Source of the DNA: Paenibacillus planticolens
GTDB lineage: Bacteria; Bacillota; Bacilli; Paenibacillales; NBRC-103111
Length of the DNA stretch: 64,000 nucleotides
Direction: 5' to 3'
NCBI RefSeq assembly: GCF_013141725.1
Contig: NZ_WHNZ01000018.1
Coordinates: forward strand, 35,790-99,789
The notes beneath the pieces were generated by a model. The model was not told the origin of the DNA. It searched no databases and saw only the letters and a list, made by a program, of their open reading frames with translations. A program made the translations under genes and the position numbers. Positions 18,539 to 27,766 of the stretch are shown one piece after another (within the stretch, counting starts at the first letter, position 1; each line of letters begins with the position of its first letter).

Positions 18539-19765
18539 TTAGGTACGGTAAGCGGCATTGATTCGCACATAATCATATGTCAAATCGCAGCCCCAGCCCG
18601 TTGCCTTGCCATCGCCCATATGTAAATTCACATGAATTTGAATCGTGTCTGTTTTCAAATAAGCCAGTGCCGCTTCCTCGTCGAATTTCACCGGACGCGA
18701 CTGCGTAAGTACGGCGATATCGCCCAAGCGGATATCGACCGTGTTCACATTCACGGGCTGTCCCGAGTAACCGACAGCCGCAATGATTCGGCCCCAGTTC
18801 GCATCTGCGCCGTAAACGGCGGACTTCACGAGGCTCGATCCGATGATCGACTTCACGATCTTACGCGCCGCCTCATCGCTCTCTGCGCCGATGACCGTCG
18901 TCTCGATCAGCTTCGTTGCGCCCTCGCCGTCGCGCGCAATCGCTTTGGCGAGGTATTCGCCAACGTATTGGAATCCTGCCGCGAAAGCTTCCCAATCCGG
19001 ATGGTCCGGATTCAGTGTTTCGCCGCCGGCCAGCCCGCTAGCCATCACCACGACCATATCGTTGGTGGACGTATCGCCATCAACCGTGATCATGTTGAAG
19101 GTGTTGTCCGTGATCCTGCTAAGCAGCTGCTGCAGGTGTTCGCTCTCGATCGGCGCATCGGTTGTCATGAAACCGAGCATCGTCGCCATGTTCGGGTGAA
19201 TCATCCCCGAACCCTTCGCAGCCCCGGCAATGTGAACCTCCTTGCCACCAACCACAAGACGGATACACGTCATCTTCTGCACAAGATCCGTCGTCAGGAT
19301 CGCCTGGCAGAAGTCTTCGCCTCCGTCTAGTTTAACGCGCTGCGGCAGCTGCTCGATGCCTGTCAGCACCTTGCCCATCGGCAGAAGCTCGCCGATAACG
19401 CCCGTGCTCGTCACGCCGACGTGATGCTCTGCCACGCCTAGCGCCTTCGCACTGGCCGCACGCATCGCATATGCGTCGTCCTCGCCCTGCTGGCCGGTGC
19501 ACGCGTTCGCGTTGCCGCTGTTCACGATCATCGCCTGCAGCTTGCCGCCTTGGGCGATGCTCTCTTGCGTCACGCGCAGCGGTGCCGCTTGAAACGCGTT
19601 CAGCGTGTACACGCCTGCCGCTGCCGCCGGCACATCACATACGATCGCACCTAAGTCAAAGCGCTCCGTCTTCTTTAATCCGCAGTGCAGACCGCCTGCG
19701 CGAAAGCCTTTCGGCGTCGTTACTGTGCCCTCCGGCACGACCGTGAAACTAGCTTTATCCAACAT
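18539..19765 (-). CDS. argJ: Bifunctional ornithine acetyltransferase / N-acetylglutamate synthase
   Basis: 408 aa. It recycles the acetyl group from acetylornithine to glutamate. The proenzyme cleaves itself between Ala194 and Thr195 in GSGMIHPNMATMLGF to give alpha and beta chains; the motif is intact. Its presence, and the lack of argA and argE in the operon, indicates the cyclic arginine route. Whether it also uses acetyl-CoA cannot be decided by eye. The ATG follows GAGGAGACGAGG. Confidence 0.96.
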   Translation of the reverse strand: MLDKASFTVVPEGTVTTPKGFRAGGLHCGLKKTERFDLGAIVCDVPAAAAGVYTLNAFQAAPLRVTQESIAQGGKLQAMIVNSGNANACTGQQGEDDAYAMRAASAKALGVAEHHVGVTSTGVIGELLPMGKVLTGIEQLPQRVKLDGGEDFCQAILTTDLVQKMTCIRLVVGGKEVHIAGAAKGSGMIHPNMATMLGFMTTDAPIESEHLQQLLSRITDNTFNMITVDGDTSTNDMVVVMASGLAGGETLNPDHPDWEAFAAGFQYVGEYLAKAIARDGEGATKLIETTVIGAESDEAARKIVKSIIGSSLVKSAVYGADANWGRIIAAVGYSGQPVNVNTVDIRLGDIAVLTQSRPVKFDEEAALAYLKTDTIQIHVNLHMGDGKATGWGCDLTYDYVRINAAYRT

Positions 19766-19790
19766 CCTCGTCTCCTCACATGTCCTCTTC

Positions 19791-20840
19791 TTATGGATAT
19801 ACCGGCGCGAACAGCAATCCGGTCGTTTCTTCCCAACCGTACATCAAGTTCAAGTTTTGAATGGCCTGCCCCGCAGCGCCCTTCACCACATTATCAATAA
19901 CGGAAACGATCGTCACGCGACCTGTCCGCTCATCCACGGAAAAACCGATATCGCAGTAATTAGAGCCGTATACTTCCTTCGTCGAAGGGAACTTGCCTTC
20001 TTGACGAATCCGTACAAACTTCCGGCCTTCATAGAATTGGCGGTAAAGTTCAATAAACTCTGCGGCTGTATGCTCACCGTTCACAGTAGCGTACATCGTC
20101 GACATAATTCCGCGCGTCATCGGCACAAGATGTGTCGTGAACGTCGTCACCACCGGCTTACCCGCAACACGGCTGAGCGCCTGCTCAATTTCCGGAATAT
20201 GCTGGTGTTTATTCACTTTATACACGTTCAAATTCTCATTAACTTCCGCATAGTGCACGCCGAGACTTACGCTTCGTCCTGCGCCGGATACGCCTGATTT
20301 CGCATCGATAATAATCGTCGAAGGATCGATCCAGCCCGCTTTGACAGCAGGAATAAGACCTAGCAGCGTTGCTGTCGGATAGCAGCCTGGATTCGCGATC
20401 AGATCGCTTCCTTTGACTTCGTCCCCGAACACTTCGGACAACGCATAGATTGACTTCGCCAAAATATCCTCGGAAGCCGGCTTCTTCTTATACCATTTTT
20501 CGTAGTCGCTACTGGATTTCAAACGCAAATCCCCGGAAATATCGATAACCTTCAGACCGGCAGCCAAAAGTTTCGGTGAAAGCTCTGCGCTTACGCCCGC
20601 AGGTGTCGCCAGGAACACGACGTCGGCTTTGCCTGCGATCAGATCAACATCGAGTTGATCCAGAATATCGACGACCACTTCCTGCAAATGTGGAAAATGA
20701 TCCGCCAGCGGCGCTCCTGCATTCGAGGTCGAGATGACCGATGTGATTTTCACCAGAGGGTGCGCCTGCAGCAAACGGATAACCTCCGCGCCGCCGTATC
20801 CTGTAGCCCCAATAATAGCCGCTCTAACGTTATGACTCAT
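19791..20840 (-). CDS. argC: N-acetyl-gamma-glutamyl-phosphate reductase
   Basis: 349 aa. It reduces N-acetylglutamyl phosphate with NADPH. The Rossmann motif GATGYGGAEVIRLL is at 11-24 and the catalytic Cys is Cys153 in NPGCYPTATLL; HxPE-like HQHIPEIEQAL is also present. It is the first gene of the arginine operon and lies under the promoter and ARG-box-like site at 20876-20909. The ATG follows GGGGGAATTCAT. Confidence 0.96.
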   Translation of the reverse strand: MSHNVRAAIIGATGYGGAEVIRLLQAHPLVKITSVISTSNAGAPLADHFPHLQEVVVDILDQLDVDLIAGKADVVFLATPAGVSAELSPKLLAAGLKVIDISGDLRLKSSSDYEKWYKKKPASEDILAKSIYALSEVFGDEVKGSDLIANPGCYPTATLLGLIPAVKAGWIDPSTIIIDAKSGVSGAGRSVSLGVHYAEVNENLNVYKVNKHQHIPEIEQALSRVAGKPVVTTFTTHLVPMTRGIMSTMYATVNGEHTAAEFIELYRQFYEGRKFVRIRQEGKFPSTKEVYGSNYCDIGFSVDERTGRVTIVSVIDNVVKGAAGQAIQNLNLMYGWEETTGLLFAPVYP

Positions 20841-20875
20841 ATGAATTCCCCCGTTATTCCGAAAATATATGTATG

Positions 20876-20904
20876 ATTATACAGTCATATACATGATAAT
20901 TCAA
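20876..20904 (-). promoter_or_regulatory. Sigma-A promoter of the arginine operon
   Basis: On the minus strand TTGAAT (20899-20904) and TATAAT (20876-20881) are 17 bp apart, about 35 bp before the argC start. Confidence 0.8.
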
Positions 20905-20909
20905 TGAAT
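20892..20909. promoter_or_regulatory. ARG-box-like operator (ArgR/AhrC)
   Basis: CATGATAATTCAATGAAT resembles the 18-bp ARG box (an AT-rich palindrome of TGAAT and ATTCA halves) and covers the -35 box, where an arginine-bound AhrC hexamer would repress. Further imperfect half-sites lie between it and the -10 box. Confidence 0.55.
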
Positions 20910-21197
20910 TTTTTTCTCCATTTTTCTCCGCTAAAACACATTTAGATCCAAGACGAATCAAGGGTTTTGCAGCTTTTTTGCGGAAAATCTTGCCGCGGTT
21001 TTCAATCGTGTTGTCGGATGAAAAAAATTTATAATATGCATAGACATTTCGTTCGAATGACGAACAGTTATATTATCCCAAATTAAACGTTAGACAAGCA
21101 ACATTTTTTTGTGAGGTTAAACCCGCGTCGGAAAATTTTGAGCCATGGCACAATAATGCTCAGTCGGGGGGCTGGAGGCTAAGGATCGGTCCCCTAT

Positions 21198-21379
21198 GTT
21201 GCACTTTGTGCAGCGTTATCTCTGCATTTTGCCCCTCGCATCCTCCTTCGTTGTACTTTGTGCAACCATTTCAGCTAAAACGGCTGATTTTGTTACCTTT
21301 CAGCTGAAATGGTTGTATTTTATACAACATAAGGAGAGAATGTGCCGGATATTCGTTTCTATGCTGCATAAAATACAAC
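21198..21379. repeat. Array of four 17-bp palindromes forming a larger inverted repeat
   Basis: Four copies of GTTGYAYTTTRTRCARC lie at 21198-21214, 21250-21266, 21312-21328 and (inverted) 21363-21379, spaced 52, 62 and 51 bp. The array is itself symmetric about 21288.5; the central pair is extended by a CAACCATTTCAGCT/AGCTGAAATGGTTG inverted repeat. It has the look of a MITE- or REP-like intergenic repeat. A 68-codon frame across it is an artefact. The rest of the argC-yvjA gap (20910-21197) shows no gene. Confidence 0.75.
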
Positions 21380-21423
21380 GAAGCCCTGGCGATAGACGGT
21401 AGATAAACCTCACCCCTCACAAC

Positions 21424-21450
21424 AAAAAAAGACGAGCCAAAGCACGTCTC
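21424..21450 (-). terminator. Terminator of yvjA
   Basis: AGACG and CGTCT pair across a 10-nt loop on the minus strand and run into T7. Confidence 0.7.
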
Positions 21451-21480
21451 AATAACAACTCGCTGCCGATTTCCGGGTTA

Positions 21481-22353
21481 CTAAGCATGACGCTTAAATC
21501 CCTCGCCCAGCACCTCATTCGTTTCACTCAAAATAACAAACGCCTGCGGGTCCACCGACTGCACCAGCGTTTTCAATCGACTCACCTCGTTCTGCTTTAC
21601 AACGACCATCATCACCGTCCGAGATTCCCCGGTAAATCCGCCGGATCCGTTAAGCTCCGTGAGCCCGCGATCCAAATCATACAGGATTGCTTTGCGAATC
21701 GCATCCGTATGGTCCGAAATGATGAAAGCCACTTTGGCATAGTTGAAACCAAGCTGCACAATATCGATCGTTTTCGTCGTAACGAATAAGCCGATCATCC
21801 CGTACAGGGCATTCTCCGGGGTGAACGCCAGCGCAGAGGAGATAATCACAATCCCGTCAAATACCGCAACAGAGAAACCCAAGCTTAAACCGGAGTACTT
21901 ATGTAAAATTTGCGCGGCCAACCCAAGCCCGCCTGTAGAACCTCGTCCGCGAAAAACAATGCCTAGCCCAAGCCCAACGCCGATCCCGCCATAGACGGAA
22001 GCAAGTAAGGGATTTTGCGTTGGCACGCCCAGATGACTGGTCACGAGTACGCATAACGGAAAGACAACCGAGCCTACAGCCGCCTTCACGCCAAAATGTC
22101 CCCCCAGCAGCCAAAGGGCTAAGAGGAAGATCGGAATGTTCAGCGACCATTGGATGATCGCCGGATTCAAGCCGGTTACATGCTGAATCACCGTCGAAAT
22201 CCCCGCGACCCCACCGGTCGCAATTTGGTTCGGGTTCAGAAAGCAGTTAAAGCTAGCCGCCATAATCAACGAGCCTATGATTAATAATGCATATTCAAAA
22301 ACGGTATGTGCAGGACTTCCTATCCGTAGCAACGGTTCTCTTCTGGCCACCAT
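21481..22353 (-). CDS. YitT-family membrane protein (DUF161 + DUF2179), YvjA-like
   Basis: 290 aa from the ATG at 22353, preceded by GAGGAGGCCT; the longer frame runs into prfB sequence. Five to six membrane helices (about 15-195) make the YitT/DUF161 part, with the repeated NQIATGGVAGIS and GGIGVGLGLGIVFRGRGSTGG segments. The C-terminal 85 residues are the soluble DUF2179 domain. Function is unknown. In B. subtilis the yvjA gene also follows prfB, so position supports orthology. Confidence 0.88.
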   Translation of the reverse strand: MVARREPLLRIGSPAHTVFEYALLIIGSLIMAASFNCFLNPNQIATGGVAGISTVIQHVTGLNPAIIQWSLNIPIFLLALWLLGGHFGVKAAVGSVVFPLCVLVTSHLGVPTQNPLLASVYGGIGVGLGLGIVFRGRGSTGGLGLAAQILHKYSGLSLGFSVAVFDGIVIISSALAFTPENALYGMIGLFVTTKTIDIVQLGFNYAKVAFIISDHTDAIRKAILYDLDRGLTELNGSGGFTGESRTVMMVVVKQNEVSRLKTLVQSVDPQAFVILSETNEVLGEGFKRHA

Positions 22354-22367
22354 AGGCCTCCTCTCAC

Positions 22368-22397
22368 AAAAAATCCTACACCTGATAGGTGTAGGAT
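22368..22397 (-). terminator. Terminator of prfB
   Basis: A perfect 11-bp stem (ATCCTACACCT with its complement, 3-nt loop) is followed by T6 on the minus strand. Confidence 0.93.
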
Positions 22398-22474
22398 GAA
22401 CGTCTATTGCCTCTGCTATGCGCTGGCCCTCTACCTGAAGCAAAGGACTTCTCCGCACTTCGCCAATCCACCGA

Positions 22475-23594
22475 TTACTCGGCGTTGTCCGGCTTGCGAA
22501 TCTGATGACGCAAGAAAGCATCGATGAACATATCCAGATCTCCGTCCATGACCGCACCGACATTGCCGGTCTCAGCCGAAGTCCTGTGATCTTTCACCAT
22601 GCTGTACGGATGAAAGACATAAGAACGAATTTGGCTGCCCCAGCCAATATCGGACTGCTCGCCGCGAATTTCAGCTAAATGCTTCAATTGCGCTTCGATC
22701 TTCTTCTCGTACAGCTTGGAACGCAGCATCTTCATCGCTTTCTCGCGGTTCTTGATCTGCGAGCGCTCTTGCTGACAGCTCACCACGACCCCGGTCGGCA
22801 TGTGCGTAATCCGCACAGCTGAATCCGTGGTGTTGATATGCTGACCGCCGGCGCCGCTCGCCCGATACGTATCGATTTTGAGATCCTCTGTGCGGATCTC
22901 AACTTCCGTATCGTCCTCGATCTCCGGCATGATGTCGCACGACACGAAAGACGTGTGGCGTCTGCCCGACGCGTCAAACGGCGAAATCCGCACGAGCCGG
23001 TGCACACCCTTCTCCGCCTTCAAGTAACCGTAGGCGTTGAAGCCTGTGATCTGCAGCGTGACACTCTTCACGCCGGCTTCGTCGCCGGGCAAATAGTCGA
23101 GTACCTCGACTTTATAGCCCCGCTTCTCCGCCCAGCGGCGGTACATGCGCAGCAGCATCTCCGCCCAGTCCTGCGACTCCGTGCCGCCCGCACCGGGATG
23201 CAGCTCTAGAATCGCATTCAGCCGGTCATACGGCTGATTGAGCAGCAAGCCAAGCTCGAAGCCTTCGAGCTTGGTTTTTAGCGCCGCGATGCCTCCCTCA
23301 ATGTCAGCCACCAGGCCGGCGTCGCTTTCCTCTTCCTCGAGCTCGACCATGACCTGCAGGTCGTCAAACTCGTTCGAGAAGCCCTGAAATTGATCCACAA
23401 CGCTCTTGATCGCGTTGAGCTCGGCGATGGTCTTCTGGGCGCGTTCGTTATCGTCCCAAAAGTCCGGCGCCCCCATCTTTTCCTCAAAATCGCCGATCGC
23501 TTCCAGCTTATGATCTAAGTCAAAGAGACCCCCGTAATTCGGTTAATCGCTTTGCTGTTTCTCTTAAGTCTTGTTTCACTTCTGGTTCCAGCAT
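22475..23594 (-). CDS. prfB: Peptide chain release factor 2 (programmed +1 frameshift)
   Basis: 372 aa after frameshifting. Translation starts at ATG 23594 ([17 protein letters not shown]) and reaches an in-frame TGA at 23522-23520 after 24 codons; a +1 shift at CTT TGA C continues with [12 protein letters not shown] into the main frame. SPF (stop-codon reading, RISPFDASG) and GGQ (peptidyl hydrolysis, [16 protein letters not shown]) motifs are present, so it reads UGA and UAA. It follows secA, as in B. subtilis. An annotation starting at the later MGAPDFW would lose 39 residues. Confidence 0.97.
23519..23534 (-). promoter_or_regulatory. RF2 autoregulatory frameshift site
   Basis: CGG GGG TCT CTT TGA C contains the internal Shine-Dalgarno-like G run, the slippery CTT and the UGA stop with C after it. 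Low RF2 lets the ribosome slip +1 and make more RF2. Confidence 0.95.
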
Positions 23595-23650
23595 GTCTTA
23601 CACCTCTTTATTCTCTTGTGCCCGTTCTAACCGGATTCCGTTAGCTTCGC

Positions 23651-26170
23651 TTAGCTGCCTTGTCCGTGGCACTGTTTGAACTTCTTGCCGCTGCCGCATG
23701 GGCATGGATCGTTGCGTCCGATACGCTGTTCCTCATCGCGCACGACCGGCTTTTTGCCGCCTGCTTCGTTCTTCGTATCCACCGCTTGCCCTTCGGCCAC
23801 GGCTTGACGCTCCAGGTTGCTTTGAACGTGAGCTTTCATGATATACATCGAGACTTCTTCGCGAATATTCTCAATCATCTCTTGGAACATCTCAAAGCCC
23901 TCAAACTGGTATTCACGAAGCGGATCCGTACCGCCGTAAGCACGCAGGTGGATACCTTGACGCAGTTGATCCATCGCATCGATGTGGTCCATCCATTTGC
24001 TATCTACCGCACGCAGCGCAACGACCTTCTCGAATTCACGCATGAATTCAGGTCCGATCTCTTCTTCACGCTCATCGTAACGTTTGCTAACGATCGCTTT
24101 GATCTCATCAATAATCTCTTCTTGCTCTTTGCCCCAAATAGCTTGGTCACTAATGTGCGCATCTTCTTGAAGGAAGTTGTTGTTCACGAAATTCGCAACC
24201 TCTTGAAGCTCCCACTCCTCCGGAATTTGCTCCTCCGGACAATGTGCTTTCACGACGCGCTCAATCACTGCGTTAATCATACCCTCGATGACTTCGCGGA
24301 TATTTTCCGACTCCAACAGCTCGCGGCGCTGTTTATAAATAATTTCCCGTTGTTGATTCATAACATCGTCATACTGAAGGACCACTTTACGCACGTCGAA
24401 GTTGTTGCCCTCCACGCGCTTTTGAGCGGATTCCACAGCACGTGAAATTAATTTGCTCTCGATCGGCTGATCTTCTTCCATCCCGAGGCGGTCCATCATC
24501 GCCATAATATTTTCAGCGCCGAAACGTTTCATCAATTCATCCTCCAAAGAGAGGTAGAATTGCGAAGAACCAGGGTCGCCTTGACGGCCTGCGCGTCCGC
24601 GCAGCTGATTATCGATCCGTCTGCTTTCATGACGTTCTGTACCTATGATATGCAGCCCGCCGATATCATGTACGCCTTCTCCCAGCATAATGTCCGTACC
24701 GCGGCCCGCCATATTCGTAGCAATCGTCACGGCACCCGGTTGGCCCGCGCGCGATACGATTTCAGCTTCTTCCGCATGGTATTTGGCATTGAGGACTTTG
24801 TGCTGTACGCCTTTCTTTTTGAGCATCTCAGAAAGTCGTTCCGAGTTCTCGATCGACACCGTACCGACCAGAACCGGTTGATTCAGCTTGTGTTTCTCAA
24901 CAATTTGCTCAACAACCGCCTTGAACTTACCGTTCTCCGACTTGTACACCACATCCGGCATGTCTTTACGAATCATCGGGCGGTTCGTCGGAACAATGAT
25001 AACTTCTAGCCCGTAAATTTTCTTGAGCTCTTCCTCTTCCGTCTTCGCCGTACCTGTCATCCCCGCCAGCTTACGGTACATCCGGAAATAGTTCTGGAAT
25101 GTGATCGTCGCCAGCGTCATGCTCTCATTCTGAACCTGCAGCTGCTCTTTGGCCTCAATGGCCTGGTGCAGCCCATCACTATAGCGACGGCCTGTCATAA
25201 TACGGCCTGTAAATTCATCGACAATCATAACCTCGTCGTCTTGTACGACGTAGTCCACATCGCGCTTCATGATGAAACGCGCTTTCAGCGCTTGAGTCAC
25301 GTGATGGTTAATGTTCACATTCTGATGATCGAATAAGTTCTCAATGCCGAATGCACGCTCCGCTTTCGCGACCCCTTCTTCCGTAAGAGCCACGGAACGC
25401 ACTTTAATATCGATCGTGCAATCCTCTTCTTCTTTCAGCTTCGACACAAAACGGTCTGCCGAATAATACAAATCCGTAGACTTGGCAGCTTGTCCCGAAA
25501 TAATAAGAGGCGTTCTGGCTTCATCGACCAAAATGGAGTCCACTTCATCGATGACCGCATAATAAAGCGGACGCTGAACCATCTGCTCTTTGTAAAGCAC
25601 CATGTTATCGCGCAGGTAGTCGAAACCATATTCGTTATTCGTACCATACGTAACATCGCAGGCGTAAGCTGCTTGTTTTTCCTCATGGGAAAGCTCATGC
25701 AGATTAACCCCGACCGTCAGACCAAGGAATGTATAGATCTGACCCATTTCGCCGCTATCGCGCTGCGCCAAATAGTCATTGACGGTTACAACGTGCACGC
25801 CTTTGCCCAGCAATGCATTCAAGTACACAGGGAGTGTTCCAACAAGCGTTTTACCTTCCCCTGTTCTCATCTCGGCGATACGGCCTTCGTGCAGCACCAT
25901 ACCCCCAATAAGTTGAACGTCGTAATGACGTTTACCTAATACACGTTTAGCTGCTTCTCTGACTACCGCAAAAGCTTCCGGCAGCAAATCGTCCAGCTCC
26001 TCGCCCTTTTCCAAGCGATTTCTGAACTCGACAGTCTTGCCTCTTAATTCTTCATCGGATAACGGCTCAATGCTGGCCTCAAGCCCGTTGATATAATCAA
26101 CGGCTTTTAACATCCGTTTAATTTCCCGTTCATTGGAATCACCAAAAATCTTCTTCACTAGTCCTAGCAT
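23651..26170 (-). CDS. secA: Preprotein translocase ATPase SecA
   Basis: 839 aa from the ATG at 26170 ([11 protein letters not shown]), after AAAGGGGTT; an upstream in-frame start adds 15 residues not seen in the family. The motor drives proteins through SecYEG. Walker [24 protein letters not shown] (DEAD-like), the [10 protein letters not shown] helicase motif and the C-terminal zinc-binding tail with [14 protein letters not shown] are intact. It lies between hpf and prfB, the B. subtilis order. Confidence 0.98.
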   Translation of the reverse strand: MLGLVKKIFGDSNEREIKRMLKAVDYINGLEASIEPLSDEELRGKTVEFRNRLEKGEELDDLLPEAFAVVREAAKRVLGKRHYDVQLIGGMVLHEGRIAEMRTGEGKTLVGTLPVYLNALLGKGVHVVTVNDYLAQRDSGEMGQIYTFLGLTVGVNLHELSHEEKQAAYACDVTYGTNNEYGFDYLRDNMVLYKEQMVQRPLYYAVIDEVDSILVDEARTPLIISGQAAKSTDLYYSADRFVSKLKEEEDCTIDIKVRSVALTEEGVAKAERAFGIENLFDHQNVNINHHVTQALKARFIMKRDVDYVVQDDEVMIVDEFTGRIMTGRRYSDGLHQAIEAKEQLQVQNESMTLATITFQNYFRMYRKLAGMTGTAKTEEEELKKIYGLEVIIVPTNRPMIRKDMPDVVYKSENGKFKAVVEQIVEKHKLNQPVLVGTVSIENSERLSEMLKKKGVQHKVLNAKYHAEEAEIVSRAGQPGAVTIATNMAGRGTDIMLGEGVHDIGGLHIIGTERHESRRIDNQLRGRAGRQGDPGSSQFYLSLEDELMKRFGAENIMAMMDRLGMEEDQPIESKLISRAVESAQKRVEGNNFDVRKVVLQYDDVMNQQREIIYKQRRELLESENIREVIEGMINAVIERVVKAHCPEEQIPEEWELQEVANFVNNNFLQEDAHISDQAIWGKEQEEIIDEIKAIVSKRYDEREEEIGPEFMREFEKVVALRAVDSKWMDHIDAMDQLRQGIHLRAYGGTDPLREYQFEGFEMFQEMIENIREEVSMYIMKAHVQSNLERQAVAEGQAVDTKNEAGGKKPVVRDEEQRIGRNDPCPCGSGKKFKQCHGQGS

Positions 26171-26396
26171 CGGTGAACCCCTTTCCATTGCATTCGTATC
26201 CTTAAATTGTACCACCTTTGACCGTCCTGCCGCAACAAACCCTCGATCTACTTCTGCATAAACTGTCCTAAACAGACGAAAATCTCACGTTTTCAATTAT
26301 TTCTATAGTATTGAATCGTTTTCTTAAATGCATGCATGCCAAATAATCGACCTCTCCGTTCAGATGAGACGATGTATAACCTTTCTATTATGAAAC

Positions 26397-26435
26397 TGAA
26401 AAGAGCTCAATTCGATTGAATCGAATTAAGCTCTT
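26397..26435 (-). terminator. Terminator of hpf
   Basis: A 16-bp stem with one mismatch (26401-26416 against 26420-26435) carries a 3-nt loop and a short T run on the minus strand. Confidence 0.85.
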
Positions 26436-26447
26436 GGTATCATTATC

Positions 26448-27002
26448 TTATTTATAAACTGCTGGCTCGATTAATCCGTACTTGCCGTCGTTACGTTTAT
26501 AAACGACATTGACGGAATCTGTGTCCATATTAGAGAAAACAAAGAAGCTGTGACCAACCAAATTCATTTGCAAAATCGCTTCCTCAACATCCATCGGCTT
26601 CAAATCGAAGCGCTTGTTGCGGACCAATTCAAAGTCATCTTCCTCTTCCATGAAAGTGACAGGCGATGTTTCGATTTTGAACAAATCACGCTTGCCGCCT
26701 TCTTCGCGAATTTTGCGGTTGGTTCTTGTTTTATGCTTGCGAATTTGGCGCTCTAACTTGTCCACTACCAAATCAATCGAAGCATACATATCTGAATTGC
26801 GTTCTTCAGCTCTCAGCAGCACGCCAGTTAGAGGAATAGCTACCTCGATGGTTTGCAGACCTTTAACCACACTTAGCTTCACTTGTACATCGGATGTAAG
26901 GGGAGCTTCAAAATACCTATCTAGTCTGTTTAATTTTTTCTCGACATAGTCCCTGAGTGCCTCAGTTACTTCAAGGTGTTCTCCGCGAATGCTAATCATC
27001 AT
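26448..27002 (-). CDS. hpf: Long-form ribosome hibernation promoting factor
   Basis: 184 aa from the first of two ATGs (27002 or 26999) after AAGGGAGATG. The N-terminal domain (about 1-105, MMISIRGEHLEVTEALRDYV) binds the 30S decoding region; the C-terminal domain (about 125-184, with QMNLVGHSFFVFSNMDTDSV) dimerises 100S ribosomes. This is the long Firmicutes form (B. subtilis YvyD). An upstream sigma-H-like promoter fits a stationary-phase role. A hairpin and short T run follow the stop. Confidence 0.95.
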   Translation of the reverse strand: MMISIRGEHLEVTEALRDYVEKKLNRLDRYFEAPLTSDVQVKLSVVKGLQTIEVAIPLTGVLLRAEERNSDMYASIDLVVDKLERQIRKHKTRTNRKIREEGGKRDLFKIETSPVTFMEEEDDFELVRNKRFDLKPMDVEEAILQMNLVGHSFFVFSNMDTDSVNVVYKRNDGKYGLIEPAVYK

Positions 27003-27038
27003 AGTTAAACATCTCCCTTCCTTCTTACAGTATACTAC

Positions 27039-27065
27039 ATTCCACCCCATCTTCATAATTCCTTT
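27039..27065 (-). promoter_or_regulatory. Possible sigma-H promoter of hpf
   Basis: AAAGGAATT (27057-27065) and TGGAAT (27039-27044), 12 bp apart, resemble the B. subtilis sigma-H consensus. B. subtilis yvyD is known to have sigma-H and sigma-B promoters. Confidence 0.4.
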
Positions 27066-27091
27066 AAATTCCGAGCATAATATTTATACGC

Positions 27092-27122
27092 AAAAAAACA
27101 CCCCAGGATGACTCCCAGGGTG
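27092..27122 (-). terminator. Terminator of the cold-shock gene
   Basis: ACACCCTGGG pairs with CCTGGGGTGT (two G-U) and runs into T7 on the minus strand. Confidence 0.9.
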
Positions 27123-27168
27123 TGCATGTTCGTAGGTGTATACTAGCGGCACAAGGCGTGCCGGATAA

Positions 27169-27366
27169 TTATAGTCTGCTAACGTTAGCTGCTTGCGGAC
27201 CACGTGCGCCTTCTACGATGTCAAACTCTACAGCTTGACCTTCGTCCAGCGTTTTGAATCCTTCTGATTGAATGGCTGAGAAATGCACGAATACATCTCC
27301 ACCATCTTCACGCTCGATGAAACCATAGCCTTTCTCTGCGTTGAACCATTTCACTTTACCTTGCAT
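27169..27366 (-). CDS. Cold-shock protein (CspA/CspB family)
   Basis: 65 aa from the ATG at 27366; a GTG three codons earlier lies too close to the AAGGGA site. It has one OB-fold with RNP1 KGYGFIE and RNP2 VFVHF, typical of single-stranded RNA/DNA chaperones that relieve mRNA secondary structure. The gene stands alone between hpf and the DnaA-box cluster, with its own promoter and terminator and a roughly 65-nt leader, as is common for csp genes. Which csp paralog it is cannot be decided. Confidence 0.95.
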   Translation of the reverse strand: MQGKVKWFNAEKGYGFIEREDGGDVFVHFSAIQSEGFKTLDEGQAVEFDIVEGARGPQAANVSRL

Positions 27367-27435
27367 AACGTACACATTCCCTTCGTCTTAAAAAATAGAA
27401 ATACATAAAATAGAAATGTAAGCCCTTACTTTTTG

Positions 27436-27465
27436 ACTATAACACCCTCCTGCTTGACCTGTCAA
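27436..27465 (-). promoter_or_regulatory. Sigma-A promoter of the cold-shock gene
   Basis: TTGACA (27460-27465) and TATAGT (27436-27441) are 18 bp apart on the minus strand. Confidence 0.65.
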
Positions 27466-27517
27466 TTTCTAACTTAGCACCCAAGTAAATTTTTTGAAAA
27501 TTCGGGTATATACAAGT

Positions 27518-27699
27518 CGTGGATAACTGCGGATTTTGTAGAATCCTGTCGTGTCCGGCGCTTTTACGATTTATTCACAAAGTTATACACAGATTTATAC
27601 ACATTATCCACAGGTCGTTGTGAGTGAGTTATGGATAAGTTGGATGTGTTACGGTGGGCTTGTGCACATCATGGTTCTACTAGGATGCGCTTGTCCACA
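27518..27699. promoter_or_regulatory. DnaA-box cluster in a gene-free region
   Basis: Four plus-strand matches to TTATNCACA stand in a row: TTATTCACA 27571-27579, TTATACACA 27583-27591, TTATACACA 27595-27603 and TTATCCACA 27604-27612 (spacing 12, 12, 9 bp). Weaker sites flank them: TTATCCACG (minus, 27518-27526), TTATCCATA (minus, 27630-27638), TTGTGCACA 27660-27668 and TTGTCCACA 27691-27699. No dnaA, dnaN or gidA is near, so this is not the usual oriC context. A 74-codon frame here lacks a ribosome site. This fills the gap between csp and fliT. Confidence 0.75.
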
Positions 27700-27734
27700 A
27701 TTCCGAGATGAAAGCGTTGTAGAACCGTTGATAA

Positions 27735-27766
27735 CCAAAAAACCTTCTGCCGCGGCAAAAGGTTTC
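27735..27766 (-). terminator. Terminator of the flaG-fliDST operon
   Basis: AACCTT.TGC pairs with GCA.AAGGTT (one mismatch) and is followed by T6 on the minus strand, just past the fliT stop. Confidence 0.85.

Noticed and set aside
21040..21075. TTCGT/ACGAA inverted repeat as a possible LexA or Fur box
   Set aside because: Half-sites and spacing do not fit either consensus, and no gene starts nearby in the right orientation.
21196..21402. 68-codon plus-strand frame
   Set aside because: It is made of the palindrome array; no ribosome site and a biased, Cys/Phe/His-rich translation.
27518..27699. Chromosomal replication origin (oriC)
   Set aside because: No dnaA or dnaN is nearby and the flanks are csp, hpf and flagellar genes; a secondary DnaA-binding locus is the better reading.
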